A stretch of DNA of 64,000 bases from Halorientalis sp. LT38 (GCF_037031225.1 NZ_JAYEZN010000001.1:1054001-1118000); one strand, 5' to 3'. Counted from the stretch's first letter, positions 38,411 through 47,194 are shown. Translations and numbers: made by a program. The notes: generated by a model from the letters alone, not told the origin.

Positions 38411-39946
38411 ATGGACGAACGATTACGGAACGCGCCGGTCGGGATACTGGACGTCTCTCCGGACGGGTACGTCCGTGCCATCAACCCGGCTGCCGCTGAC
38501 CTCCTCCAGGTCGACGCGGAGACCGCAGGCGGGGAGTCTCTCGACGCAGTGTTTCCCGCCTCCGTCGAGGAACGTGTCCCGCGGGCCTTGGACACGCCAC
38601 TGAGCGAGGAGCGCTCATTCGAGGAGTACTATCCGGATCTCGACTGCTGGCTCACCGTCTCGCTCGTACCCCACGGCGACGCGGTCTCGGTGTATCTCCG
38701 CGACCGAACAGCCGCCTACCGAACCGAACGTCGGCTGGAGGCGGTTCGGGACGATCTTGACCGCTCGACGATCACGAACGAACTCGTTGGAGATATTCTG
38801 GCGGAGCTCGTAGCAGCTTCGACCAGAGAAGAGATCGCGGAGACGATCTGTACACAGCTGGGCGAAACTGACATCTACGAATTCGCCTGGGTCGGCGAGC
38901 GTGAGGTAGGTACTGGTGACATCGTCGTCCGCGCAACGGCCGGGACGACAAACCGGACGCTCCAATGTATCGAAGCTGAACTCGAGAACGAGACGTCCAT
39001 CCCGGAACTCCGTGCAATCGAGAGCGGCACGCCGGAGTCAGTCCACCCGCTAGGGGAAGAGGAGTCCGTCCCGGAACCGATTCGCCGAGCGGCCTTCGCC
39101 GACGGAGTACAGTCGCTGCTGGCAGTTCCCCTGCGTTACGGGTCGAGCGTCTACGGCGTGGTCGGAATCTACGTGTCCGATCGAGACGGGTTCACCGAAC
39201 GCGAACGAAGTAACTTTGACACGGTCGGTGAGATGGCCGGGTTTGCCATCAACGCCACCCGCAACCGTTCGCTGCTGCTCTCCGATACGGTCGTCGAACT
39301 CACCTTTCGCCTGACCGACCACGAGGCGCCGTTCGTCGCTGCCGCAACGGAACTGGAGGCAACGCTGTCGGTCGAGGGTCTCGTTCCCGATGCCGATCAA
39401 CTTCTCTGTTATCTCGAGGTCGAAACCAACGCTCCCGATATCGTCGAGAGAACACTCAGAACGTTCGGGACAGTAACCGGTACGCGCCTCATCGGGACAC
39501 ATGACGACGAGGTCACCGTGGAAGCGACGCTGGCTGAGGCGACACCACTCGGTCAGTTGGTGAGTCAGGGGGCAACGCTTCAGTCGGCCACGTATGGTGA
39601 GGACGGTGCCCGAATCGTCGTCGAACTCCCGCCGGACGAGGACATCCGACGGATCGCGGATGCGTTTACGCGACAATACGATGCTACCGTCGCCGCCAAG
39701 CGCGAACACAGGCGAGACAACAGGACTGCGAGCGAGTTCCGGAACGCCCTGGACGAACGGCTGACCGATCGCCAGCGGACTGTGCTTCGGACCGCGTTTT
39801 TCGCCAATTACTTCGAGTCGCCACGAGACAGTACCGCCGAGGAAGTGGCCACGTCGCTCGATATCACTGGACCGACGTTACTCCATCACCTCAGGGCAGG
39901 CCAGCGGAAACTGCTCGCCGCGTTCTTCGACGCCGGTGACCCCTAG
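38411..39946 (+). CDS. Bat-type transcriptional activator (PAS-GAF-BAT-HTH_10)
   Basis: A 511-residue regulator. It has a PAS domain (about 5-95: APVGILDVSPDGYVRAINPAAADLL), a GAF domain (about 130-290: EEIAETICTQLGETDIYEFAWVGER ... LAVPLRYGSSVYGVVGIYVSD) and the bacterioopsin-activator domain (about 295-430). A C-terminal HTH_10 (LTDRQRTVLRTAFFANYFESPRDSTAEEVATSLDITGPTLLHHLRAGQRKLL) follows. Relatives regulate bacteriorhodopsin and other redox or light genes; the target here is unknown. An upstream TATA-like GTATATG lies near 38361. Confidence 0.9.
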   Translation: MDERLRNAPVGILDVSPDGYVRAINPAAADLLQVDAETAGGESLDAVFPASVEERVPRALDTPLSEERSFEEYYPDLDCWLTVSLVPHGDAVSVYLRDRTAAYRTERRLEAVRDDLDRSTITNELVGDILAELVAASTREEIAETICTQLGETDIYEFAWVGEREVGTGDIVVRATAGTTNRTLQCIEAELENETSIPELRAIESGTPESVHPLGEEESVPEPIRRAAFADGVQSLLAVPLRYGSSVYGVVGIYVSDRDGFTERERSNFDTVGEMAGFAINATRNRSLLLSDTVVELTFRLTDHEAPFVAAATELEATLSVEGLVPDADQLLCYLEVETNAPDIVERTLRTFGTVTGTRLIGTHDDEVTVEATLAEATPLGQLVSQGATLQSATYGEDGARIVVELPPDEDIRRIADAFTRQYDATVAAKREHRRDNRTASEFRNALDERLTDRQRTVLRTAFFANYFESPRDSTAEEVATSLDITGPTLLHHLRAGQRKLLAAFFDAGDP

Positions 39947-39966
39947 CGGGTCAATTCCAGCCGATC

Positions 39967-40425
39967 TCAGACCCGCACGACTGCCGTTCCCGCCGCCCGG
40001 TCGCCGAGTCGGGACCGCTTTTCGGAGAGCGCGAGCGCGAGGATCCCCACAAGGTAGAAGGCCGGAAGCCAGTCGACCAGTCGCAGGAGGTTCCGGGTGA
40101 GAGACGCCCCGAACGACGCGGGCGAGCCGTCCGCCCTGACCACCTGGATGCGGACGAGCGCCTTCCCAATCGTCTTCCCGAATCGCCACTCGAGCAGCGT
40201 GTGATACCCGATCGAGAGGCCGAGCCAGAGGGCCAGTCCCATTGCGGCCGGGGTGCCCTCGAGGTCGGTGTCGAGGCCGCTCGCGGTCGTCTCCGCCTGC
40301 CCGGTGGCGACGCCGACGATCGTCAAGGCGACGATGAACAGGAGGAACCAGACGGCCGAGTCAATCCCCATCGCGACCCCGCGGATGCCGACGCCACAGC
40401 GGTTCGTCGTCTCGTGATCAGACAT
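39967..40425 (-). CDS. RDD family membrane protein
   Basis: A 152-residue protein with an RDD domain: the N-terminal RGVAMGIDSAVWFLLFIVALTIVG, LGLSIGYHTLLEWRFGKTIGKALVRIQVVRADG, a third segment, and the final SRLGDRAAGTAVVRV. Three membrane helices are visible. Members may transport ions or be scaffolds; the role is unknown here. It converges with the bat-type gene (20-base gap). Confidence 0.88.
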   Translation of the reverse strand: MSDHETTNRCGVGIRGVAMGIDSAVWFLLFIVALTIVGVATGQAETTASGLDTDLEGTPAAMGLALWLGLSIGYHTLLEWRFGKTIGKALVRIQVVRADGSPASFGASLTRNLLRLVDWLPAFYLVGILALALSEKRSRLGDRAAGTAVVRV

Positions 40426-40598
40426 GTGTGGCCTGATCGAGGACCGGGGGAAACGTCAAGCCTGGAGCGCTGTTTCAGGCCGAGAAACAGCGCCGGGCGG
40501 CGGTCGCCCAGCCTCGCGGGACGAAGTGCTATCAAATCCATCAGATTTCGTCCGCCGGTACCGTAAGTTTAAGTCGGAAAACGATACCAAGCCGACAC

Positions 40599-40736
40599 AT
40601 GAGCCAGCGGGTAGGGGAACGGCAGGTGCCGGCACCGGTTCCGCCGGACGATCCGGACGCCTGGTACGCGCCCGACGTGTGTACGCAAGACGAGGTCCAT
40701 CCGGGGGTCGTCGCGACGATCCGCGAGCGCCCTTCT
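40599..40736 (+). pseudogene. Truncated 5' end of a protein gene (possibly secretion ATPase-like)
   Basis: ATG 40599 has a TATA-like GTTTAAG about 30 bases upstream and opens with about 43 plausible residues, including DDPDAWYAPDVCTQDEVHPG and VVATIRER. From memory, this resembles N-terminal regions of haloarchaeal type II/IV secretion ATPases (a YAPDV..Q.EVHPGVVATI pattern); it could not be checked. After about 40736 the frame continues through G+C-rich palindromic DNA whose translation (Arg/Ala/Ser-rich) does not look like a protein. The gene therefore appears cut off, probably by an insertion or rearrangement at the edge of the accessory region. Confidence 0.5.
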
Positions 40737-41040
40737 GGGCGCGAGCGACGCGCGCTTTCGGCCGTGGCCCGAACCAGCACCGCGCGCCGACCCGCCCGGA
40801 GCGAGCGGCCAGCGGAGAAAGCGTGGGGGGTGAGCAACCTGCGCAGCCCCCCGCGCTTTCCCGCTGGCGCCGAAGGCACATTCACTTTAGCCCGGAACGG
40901 CGAGCTTGCTCGGCGCATGCCCGGAATGGTTGGTCGCGAGCGACGCGGAGGTTCCGCGAACGAAGTGAGCGGGACGCCGGTGAGCTTGCTCACCGGAAGG
41001 CGGCATGCGGCGAGCGGTGCGGGCCGTCACGTAAGCCCAA
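40722..41040. repeat. G+C-rich block dense in short palindromes
   Basis: A cluster of short inverted repeats includes GCGCCC-TTCT-GGGCGC near 40727, CGAGCTTGCTCG near 40901, GTGAGCTTGCTCAC near 40981, and the long hairpin 40809-40867. Recurring words such as GAGCGA and GAACGAAGTGAGCGG fit low-complexity intergenic sequence found near haloarchaeal insertions. The block ends sharply at about 41045, where A+T-rich sequence begins. Confidence 0.6.
40809..40867. repeat. Long imperfect inverted repeat (hairpin)
   Basis: The left arm 40809-40830 (CCAGCGG, GAAAGCG, GGGGGG) pairs with the right arm 40847-40867 (CCCCCC, CGCTTTC, CCGCTGG). There is one extra base and one mismatch, and a 16-base loop. 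It is the strongest hairpin in the palindrome block. It could be a terminator-like structure or a remnant of a mobile-element end. Confidence 0.7.
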
Positions 41041-41166
41041 GCAAGAGGTGTTTTGAATTTTTTGCTCGTTGGAACTACAGTCTCGTGCTGTATTCCTTAG
41101 AATTTGAAAGAAAAAGTTCACAGCATCGATTTTTGAACGCAAGGCAAAGAGAGGGTTGGACCAGGC

Positions 41167-41412
41167 TTACCAAAGGATCCGCAGAAGAACTGCGCTGATC
41201 ACGCCAATCACGATGACCCAGATGCCGACCCCGGACATCAATCCGAACAGGGGTGGCAAGAGGATACTCCATGCACCACCGATGAGGACGGCGATTATCA
41301 GTCCGACGCCAAGCGCCAACACGGCGTTCCATGGCCCGATCGATCGGAATACTTGATAGGCAATATAGAGAGCGGCGAGTGCGGCGAGGGCAATGGGGGC
41401 GATGCCGACCAT
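41167..41412 (-). CDS. Small membrane protein, last gene of the bactofilin-like operon
   Basis: An 81-residue protein made almost entirely of three hydrophobic segments (APIALAALAALYIAYQVF, AVLALGVGLIIAVLIGG, VGIWVIVIGVISAVLLRIL) with few charges. No family is recognised. Its ATG overlaps the stop of the beta-helix gene (TGATG), so it is very probably translated with it. It could anchor the operon's product to the membrane; this is inference. Confidence 0.7.
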   Translation of the reverse strand: MVGIAPIALAALAALYIAYQVFRSIGPWNAVLALGVGLIIAVLIGGAWSILLPPLFGLMSGVGIWVIVIGVISAVLLRILW

Positions 41413-42215
41413 CAGTCCACTGCGAAGCCGGCCTGATCGATATCGAGGGACGACAACACCACATCAATGTCGATCTCCGCCGGGCCCTCACCGTTCATGT
41501 CAGCAACGATCTCCATGATAGCAGCCTCGAGTTCTTCGAGTCGGTCAGTCACCTTCTCGAGATTCAGAATACGAGGAGCAAGCGTGAGGTACGTCCGATC
41601 GTTTTGGACATACCGATCTTCGTCCGTCATTTGAGGGAGATCCTGACCGTCGTCGTTGGTACCAGTATCGAGCGGACCTAGACCGGCCACCGAAACCGGC
41701 GTTTGTAGATCCAGCGGTCCATCGGCTATAACCTGGGGTAAGATCGTGGTGACCTCCATCAGCGTCGTACTGCCGCGGGCCCTGAATGTGTAACAGAGCG
41801 AGTCCTCAATCGTCAGCTCCTCGTCACTAGTCGTAATGCCAAGGACGATACAGTTTTCGAGAATCACCTGTGCACCGACGACATTTCCGCGAACGATGCA
41901 GTCTGTGAGTCGGACACGCTGACCGGTCACGGTCCCCTCGACATGGACACCATCGCAAACGACTTTGCCGGGTGATCCAACCTCGCCCTGTACATGGCAA
42001 TCGCTTAATTCGATAGCATCGCTTGCCATGACCGATCCTTCGACGGTTCCATCGGAATCGACATCTATTGTCTCACCATATACTCCACCCTGGACCGTTG
42101 CTCCCTCTCGAATCCGGACTGGGCGTCCTAACTCAGCTTGAACAGTGGGAATCAGTTTTCCGTCGTAAGTTTCATTGGCTTCAACGACTGCACGAGTTTT
42201 TTCGATATCTGCCAT
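41412..42215 (-). CDS. Bactofilin/halofilin-like beta-helix protein
   Basis: A 267-residue protein. Residues about 30-150 show short repeated turns typical of a right-handed beta-helix: VRIREGATVQGGVYGETIDV, GTVEGSVMASDAIELSDCHV, GEVGSPGKVVCDGVHVEGTV and GQRVRLTDCIVRGNVVGAQV. Such repeats occur in bactofilins and in the haloarchaeal halofilins, which polymerise and shape cells. The C-terminal third has a helix (ILNLEKVTDRLEELEAAIMEI). Start and stop overlap both neighbours (TGATG), so it is part of a tightly coupled four-gene operon. The halofilin assignment is by fold resemblance only. Confidence 0.65.
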   Translation of the reverse strand: MADIEKTRAVVEANETYDGKLIPTVQAELGRPVRIREGATVQGGVYGETIDVDSDGTVEGSVMASDAIELSDCHVQGEVGSPGKVVCDGVHVEGTVTGQRVRLTDCIVRGNVVGAQVILENCIVLGITTSDEELTIEDSLCYTFRARGSTTLMEVTTILPQVIADGPLDLQTPVSVAGLGPLDTGTNDDGQDLPQMTDEDRYVQNDRTYLTLAPRILNLEKVTDRLEELEAAIMEIVADMNGEGPAEIDIDVVLSSLDIDQAGFAVD

Positions 42216-43162
42216 CAGTCCTCACCTCCAGTAGTCTGTACTGGGACCCGGTCTGGCAACGTTTTGCCAAAGACGTCTGCATACGATTGTCCGAACGAGG
42301 TTTCGCCGTACTCCGACATAATATCGACCGCCCGGTCCGAAGACAGATAGTCTACGTTGCCCTCGGAGACACCGTCAGCGTCATCCAGAAGACGGTCGGC
42401 ACCGCCGATTGAAGAGAGTTCAGCCCCACACCAGTTATCGTTCTCTGCAGTCGATAGGTGCGAAGGCGCGACAACATCCCGTTTCGTCACCCCATCAACT
42501 TCGTACGTAACAACGTAGTACGGGAACTGCAACTGTCTCACCTCGTCAGTCGTTTTCTCCACGATTGAACCGCTCGTGTGTCGATGTCCGTGGATCTCTT
42601 CGACCAATGATTCCTGTCGGTCGATGAAATCCTGAATTGACTCAACTACAGAGTCGGTCGTATCCGTGATTCGTTCGTTGCGTTCCTCTTTGACTGTGAC
42701 GTTGTGAGACTGGAAGGTTTCCCAGGCCGTCGTCACCTGTTCGACGAACGGCTTCTCGATGCCATCCTCGAATTGCTCTTCGTTAATCTGGAAAATGTGA
42801 TCGCCGAGTTCACGGATCCGCTCCTCGGCCTTTTGATCAAGTTCTGCGTGTCGTTGCTCATACCGTTCGTCGATATTCTCCAGTCTCTCGTCGAGTTCCG
42901 CTCGTTCGATCTCGATCTGTTCTTCTTCTGCATCGATCTGCGGTTCGATCGCCTCGACCTCCATCACGTGTTCCATCATTTTCAGCTCAGCCTGGGCCTG
43001 AATGTTCTCCTTGATGGCATCACTGATGGATTGAAATCCTTCCTTGAGCGTCTCTCTGACTTTCTTGACTTCACCGGTGAGTTCGATGACTTCCTCTTTT
43101 ACTTTGTTCGTTGACTTAATGAGCTGCTTGAGCAACGGGTGAAGGTCATCGCTGCCCGCCAT
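42215..43162 (-). CDS. Coiled-coil protein of the bactofilin-like operon
   Basis: A 315-residue protein. The N-terminal 50 residues look like a methyl-accepting-type or tether coiled coil (LLKQLIKSTNKVKEEVIELTGEVKKVRETL). A long charged coiled coil follows to about residue 125 (EEEQIEIERAELDERLENID). The C-terminal 110 residues appear globular (FPYYVVTYEVDGVTKRDVV ... NDNWCGAELSSIGGADRLL). No family is recognised. ATG 43162 is chosen because GAGGAGGG about 8 bases upstream is a strong ribosome-binding site; it starts one base after the preceding stop. Confidence 0.72.
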   Translation of the reverse strand: MAGSDDLHPLLKQLIKSTNKVKEEVIELTGEVKKVRETLKEGFQSISDAIKENIQAQAELKMMEHVMEVEAIEPQIDAEEEQIEIERAELDERLENIDERYEQRHAELDQKAEERIRELGDHIFQINEEQFEDGIEKPFVEQVTTAWETFQSHNVTVKEERNERITDTTDSVVESIQDFIDRQESLVEEIHGHRHTSGSIVEKTTDEVRQLQFPYYVVTYEVDGVTKRDVVAPSHLSTAENDNWCGAELSSIGGADRLLDDADGVSEGNVDYLSSDRAVDIMSEYGETSFGQSYADVFGKTLPDRVPVQTTGGED

Positions 43163-43163
43163 T

Positions 43164-44834
43164 TCACTTCCCTCCTCGAACTGATGCACCGGTGAGTCGG
43201 TCCCACGCGTACCGGGCTTTGTTGATGACGGACGAGGAACTCATTTTCCCCCGCGTGGTGAAATTGTGCTGTTCGACGTGTTGTTCGTACTCCTGCTCCA
43301 TTTTTGCTTGAGTGCGTGCATCCGCCCGCTCTTGTTCGTGCGCCATCCGTTGGTTCTCCGCTTGTTGTTCGGCGATAAACTTCGCGCGCTCGCGCTGCCG
43401 CTCTTCTTCTCTTAGAAGCTCGGCTTTCTGTTTGGCTGCCTGCTCGGCTTCTTCCAGCCGCTCTTGATCCTCGTTCCGGGTTTCCTCAAGGATCTCTTCT
43501 GTCTTCTCGTCGATATCTTCGAAACTCTCTTCGACGTCTGTTCGGAACTCTTCTTTTCGCTGTTCGTTGAGGCGATCGTATTTGACCATCAACTCGCCGA
43601 TTCGATCGACAGTTCCTCTGGACGCTTTCGCCTTCGTCTGAAGGTCTCGGATCTCTGCTCGTAGATCACGGATTCGATCCGTCGCCGAGCGTATCTCCTC
43701 CTGACGCTGTTCGAACTCTCGTTCCTTGAGGTCCGATTTTTGATCCTCGATGTTCCCGTATATCTTGCGTCGCTCGTCGTCCTTTTCGGCCCATAGCTGA
43801 TCCCACACAGGATTGACGAGGTCATCTTTCAGTTCGTGTCGCGGAACCAAATTCTCGGTCTCGTGGTGGGATCGGCAGGTGTCACAGTACCAATCACTGG
43901 TCTCCGGATCGGAAAGGGTCACCTGTGAATCGATGTCGTCTCGCAGGCAGTCTGGACAGTAGAAGTTATAGCTCACTATTCCAAACGCGTCGGCGGCAGT
44001 CTGGACGTGGTCGTTAAGGAGTTCTACGGCCGTCTCCTGTAATCCCGAGAGATCATCAACAAGCTGTTGACTCCGTTCTGAGATGTCCTCTAGCGCCTCG
44101 TCTCCACCGTCTTCAGCCGCTGTCTTCTGGAGCTCGAAAAGCATCTCGACGTCTTCAGTTGCAGTCGTCTCGTCGATAGCCTTCCCCCACTCGAACGTCT
44201 CTGAATCGGCCTGTTCGGCGATATATTCGAGCGTCTCACTTTCCGGTGAATCCGCCGGGACGACCGGAACCTCAACGGTCTGCTCCTCCGAAGAATCAAG
44301 TGTTTCTTCCACACTTGTAAGAACATCCGTTACCTCCTTTTCTAGATCGTTGGATTCGGGCATGATGACCGGAAATTCATTGATCTCGTCCAGACGCTCG
44401 TGGGCATTCTGGATGGGGTCAGTACTGGTGAGACGTTCTAAGTTGAATTCAGTTCTAGGAACCGAGTCCGTGCCGTCGTAGACAACGACACTTTCTGGCC
44501 CTCGTGGGATACAATAGCCGTTCCAGTACCCCTTCTCGACCCCCTTGATCTCGATGTCTGAGGACTGTTGATCCGCGTATACATATCCACCTACTGCGAT
44601 TCCGATGCTTGCGAGAATTACGAACACCCAGAATGGGCTACTGGCAATGACCAGTCCCAAAAGCCCAATTATAGCCCCTATGCCACCTACAATACCGGCA
44701 CGGTAAACTGTCTGTTTACGATCATCCAGATGTGACTCAAGACGTTCGTTGAGAGCTTCGTTGATAGCTAACACGCGGGCTCTGGTTTCACTGACTGCTG
44801 TATCCTTCTCGTAGACAACATCAGTTGCCTTCAT
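43164..44834 (-). CDS. Membrane protein with zinc ribbon and long coiled coil
   Basis: A 556-residue protein. Two adjacent membrane segments (about residues 46-88) follow a helical N-terminus. A cytoplasmic acidic region leads to a four-Cys zinc ribbon (C293PDC296 and C317DTC320). Then comes a very charged coiled coil of about 170 residues (EEILEETRNEDQERLEEAEQ, AKQKAELLREEERQRERAKF) and a basic C-terminus. No family is recognised. It is the first gene of the operon, with a possible TATA-like GATTACA about 25 bases upstream. The layout suggests a membrane-attached filament or scaffold organiser; that is inference. Confidence 0.72.
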   Translation of the reverse strand: MKATDVVYEKDTAVSETRARVLAINEALNERLESHLDDRKQTVYRAGIVGGIGAIIGLLGLVIASSPFWVFVILASIGIAVGGYVYADQQSSDIEIKGVEKGYWNGYCIPRGPESVVVYDGTDSVPRTEFNLERLTSTDPIQNAHERLDEINEFPVIMPESNDLEKEVTDVLTSVEETLDSSEEQTVEVPVVPADSPESETLEYIAEQADSETFEWGKAIDETTATEDVEMLFELQKTAAEDGGDEALEDISERSQQLVDDLSGLQETAVELLNDHVQTAADAFGIVSYNFYCPDCLRDDIDSQVTLSDPETSDWYCDTCRSHHETENLVPRHELKDDLVNPVWDQLWAEKDDERRKIYGNIEDQKSDLKEREFEQRQEEIRSATDRIRDLRAEIRDLQTKAKASRGTVDRIGELMVKYDRLNEQRKEEFRTDVEESFEDIDEKTEEILEETRNEDQERLEEAEQAAKQKAELLREEERQRERAKFIAEQQAENQRMAHEQERADARTQAKMEQEYEQHVEQHNFTTRGKMSSSSVINKARYAWDRLTGASVRGGK

Positions 44835-45428
44835 TTGTGATACACCCGCAGACAGCTACGTTTGTAATCGACTCTCCAGGCACTGGTATCGCTGTTTCTC
44901 GATTTCATGGTTTTCTTTCACGGATTGCTAGCCTGAATGCTAGATTTGCTTGAGAGGGCAACATGAGGGACCAGTTGGAACGGAACGCTCCTGAGGATTG
45001 ACTACGGAATACTCCCCTTGGGCGATGGAAAGGGCGGTCAGTGTTTGTGGAGGAAAATTTGGATATTTTCGCAGCTTGGTGGCGATCCTGACGGTGGACA
45101 CTGTTACATCCCCCCACACGCGGCAAGTGTATTTTCCAAATCACATAATTCTAACTATATCCGTAATATCAGCCTAAATTAGCTCTGGCTCGTTTCTGAA
45201 GCTGTCTAAAGATAACAAATCAGGTTACATAGTTGGCCAAGAGTAGACGATACCATATCTCGATACCCTCTCATCCAATCTCAGCATCCACTGTCAAGAG
45301 CCACTAGAACATCCAGCCGGCCCTTGATTACAGACTGATCAACCGTGTCGTCCAAGCACCCTTTAGAATCTTCATAACGCTGGAAACATAAGCTAGCTCG
45401 AAAAAACCAACAGAACCGTGCCTCGACC
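44835..45428. other. Gene-free A+T-rich stretch
   Basis: No supported gene was found in about 590 bases. The part 45140-45260 is strongly A+T-rich with several TATA-like words (CTATATCC, CATAATTC). The bases next to 44834 should contain the promoter of the bactofilin-like operon. Short open frames here have no plausible protein character. Nothing else was recognised. Confidence 0.4.
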
Positions 45429-45842
45429 CTACTCGTAATAGCTGAGGCGCTCGACAACCTCCGCAAAGGCGACGTTCTCCCGCACGTCGGTAATCTCGAC
45501 GGTGACGCGTTCGCCCTGTTCGGTATCGGGGACGATGACGACGAATCCCCGTTCGACACGGGTAACGCCATCACCCTGTTCGCCGATGTCCTCAATCTCG
45601 ACGTCCCGTTGTTCCCCAGTCTCGACTGGTGGCGTCTCTGGGCCGGATCTTCGTTCCGACTCGGGCGCAGATCTACTGTTTCCGCTCCGCTCGGAGGCCG
45701 GTAGAATCGCCACCCGTTATGTCTCACCGGGCTGCAGGGTACCAAGTTTGATCTCCTGGGCCGGGATTTCGATTACGCCGGACTCATGTTGCGCTTCGAG
45801 CTTCGCCGAGAAGAGACACTGGAGTTGATCGGGAATTTCCAT
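45429..45842 (-). pseudogene. TRAM domain gene with one in-frame stop codon
   Basis: ATG 45842 opens a frame (MEIPDQLQCLFSAKLEAQ) that aligns with the intact TRAM protein at 10030-10425. At codon 42 (45717-45719) there is a TAA where the intact paralogue has Tyr (DTYRVALIE against ET-stop-RVAILP). The same frame then continues without change to the end of a complete TRAM domain (VEIEDIGEQGDGVTRVERGF, then VTVEITDV). A single nonsense change thus interrupts an otherwise intact copy. Re-initiation at GTG 45713 could still produce the TRAM part alone. Confidence 0.85.
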
Positions 45843-46061
45843 CAGTCAGTTTCTGGGCCCGCTTCTGGGGCAGACCACTTGGTTCTACTGCCCAACAGTA
45901 ACTGGTGAATGAGCTGGTAGCGGCGATACCGGAGAACCGGTTATCTGTCTTCTCACTGGACTCCTTAGACCCCGAGCGATTGCTTTTCTGTCCGATGGTT
46001 GAGATCGGCGCCAACCTCCCGAGCACAACAGAGTGATATTCTCGGGTTTTAGGCCATCTCT

Positions 46062-46087
46062 AAGCGTTCTATCGGAAACGCTTATAG
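46062..46087 (+). promoter_or_regulatory. Inverted repeat overlapping the promoter of the HalOD1 gene
   Basis: AAGCGTT (46062-46068) and AACGCTT (46077-46083) form a perfect 7-base inverted repeat with an 8-base spacer. The right arm runs into TATA-like CTTATAG (46081-46087), which is centred about 28 bases before ATG 46112. This arrangement suggests a regulator-binding site that would block or assist promoter use. Confidence 0.5.
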
Positions 46088-46111
46088 CGCTCACTGTATT
46101 GCACTCGTGTG

Positions 46112-46360
46112 ATGGATTCTGACTGCACACAAGTCGGCACGAAAGGGTCTGTGCATCAGCAACCCAACCCAACTGACAAGGTGGTGCGTGCTGTTGCAAG
46201 GGCCCAGGACTGTACGAGTACTGATCTCCCTCCATTAGCGTACGTCCTCGATCCAGAGGCGTTAGATAGTCTCGTCCAGAGCGGTTCTACTGTCAAGTTT
46301 GAATATAATGGACATCACGTTACAGTGAGCCCCCAAGAGGTCACCGTTCGCGACACGTAG
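46112..46360 (+). CDS. HalOD1 output-domain protein
   Basis: An 82-residue haloarchaeal output domain 1 protein: VVRAVARAQDCTSTDLPPLAYVLDPEALDSLV ... VKFEYNGHHVTVSPQEVTV. HalOD1 occurs alone or on response regulators and probably mediates protein contacts. ATG 46112 is preferred to GTG 46109 because of the TATA-like box spacing. Confidence 0.85.
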   Translation: MDSDCTQVGTKGSVHQQPNPTDKVVRAVARAQDCTSTDLPPLAYVLDPEALDSLVQSGSTVKFEYNGHHVTVSPQEVTVRDT

Positions 46361-46583
46361 GTCACCATTAGAGTTGGACATTGGCGTAACCGATGGTTTC
46401 AGGATAGTACTTCAGCCAGTTCATTCTGCTATCAGTCCACCCCGGCGATAGCCGATCAAGGAGGCTGTGCCGGGGACCTGAAAGGCAACACACCATGTGC
46501 AATCGAAACTAGGTCGTGTCCCAGTATGGTCGTTGAATAATTTTGGGGATTGGCTTAATCCGCTACCGTGCCTTCAGGCCAAT

Positions 46584-46949
46584 ATGGCAACACAGACTTC
46601 CGACGAAGCAGACAGACTCTATCCGCTGCACGTATCAGACCCGTCTCTGAGTCTCGAAATACTGAAAAATGAATCGCGGTGTATTGCGGTCGAGTATCTA
46701 GCTACAGCCGAAGACACTGTTTCGATGAGTGAACTGGTAGACCACGTGGTGGAGAAGAAGGACGAACAATCGGAATCGGAAGATACCCACAGGCGGGCGA
46801 AGGTCCGATTCCATCACGTGCACCTTCCGAAGATGGAGGATGCAGACCTCCTCCACTTTGATACGGACCACCATACCATCACGCCGATGGAACGGATTCA
46901 GCAAGCTGCCCTGTCTCTCAAAGGATTCGCCCTGCCGTCGGCACAGTAG
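46584..46949 (+). CDS. DUF7344 winged-helix protein
   Basis: A 121-residue protein matching the haloarchaeal DUF7344 winged helix: LSLEILKNESRCIAVEYLATAEDTVSMSELVDHVVEKKD, RRAKVRFHHVHLPKMEDADLLHFDTDHHTI. Probably a DNA-binding regulator. ATG 46584 is preceded by TATA-like GCTTAATCC at about 46552, 27-31 bases upstream. The longer frame from 46497 is unlikely. The 245 bases after it, to 47194, hold no recognised gene. Confidence 0.83.
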   Translation: MATQTSDEADRLYPLHVSDPSLSLEILKNESRCIAVEYLATAEDTVSMSELVDHVVEKKDEQSESEDTHRRAKVRFHHVHLPKMEDADLLHFDTDHHTITPMERIQQAALSLKGFALPSAQ

Positions 46950-47194
46950 ATTCACCGCCGGTAGGCGACCTGCTGGTGGAGCATTCAGGCACGGATCTGT
47001 TCTCTTCGATGAGTCTGATTCAACGATGTGAGTCGGTGAGGGAAACCGGAACGGGCGGGACCAATTGTGACGGTGAACGACCGAGAAACCACGTGGTAAT
47101 CAAGGAGTAGACACAATGCGATTCAGTCGGCGTCAGGTTCGTGGGCGTCGTTCATTGAAGTCCTCCCAGAGCACGGAGCACCGACAACCGTTAC

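Noticed and set aside
40424-41198. Full-length 199- and 210-residue proteins across the palindrome block
   Set aside because: Only the first 43 or so residues of the 40599 frame look like protein; the rest follows the palindromic DNA and has no conserved character.
44905-45144. A 79-residue minus-strand frame in the A+T-rich stretch
   Set aside because: It has no ribosome site, no TATA spacing and no plausible fold; composition is that of intergenic DNA.
45717-45719. Recoded stop (amber/ochre suppression) in the TRAM copy
   Set aside because: It is TAA, not TAG or TGA, and no recoding signal is visible; simple nonsense mutation explains it better.
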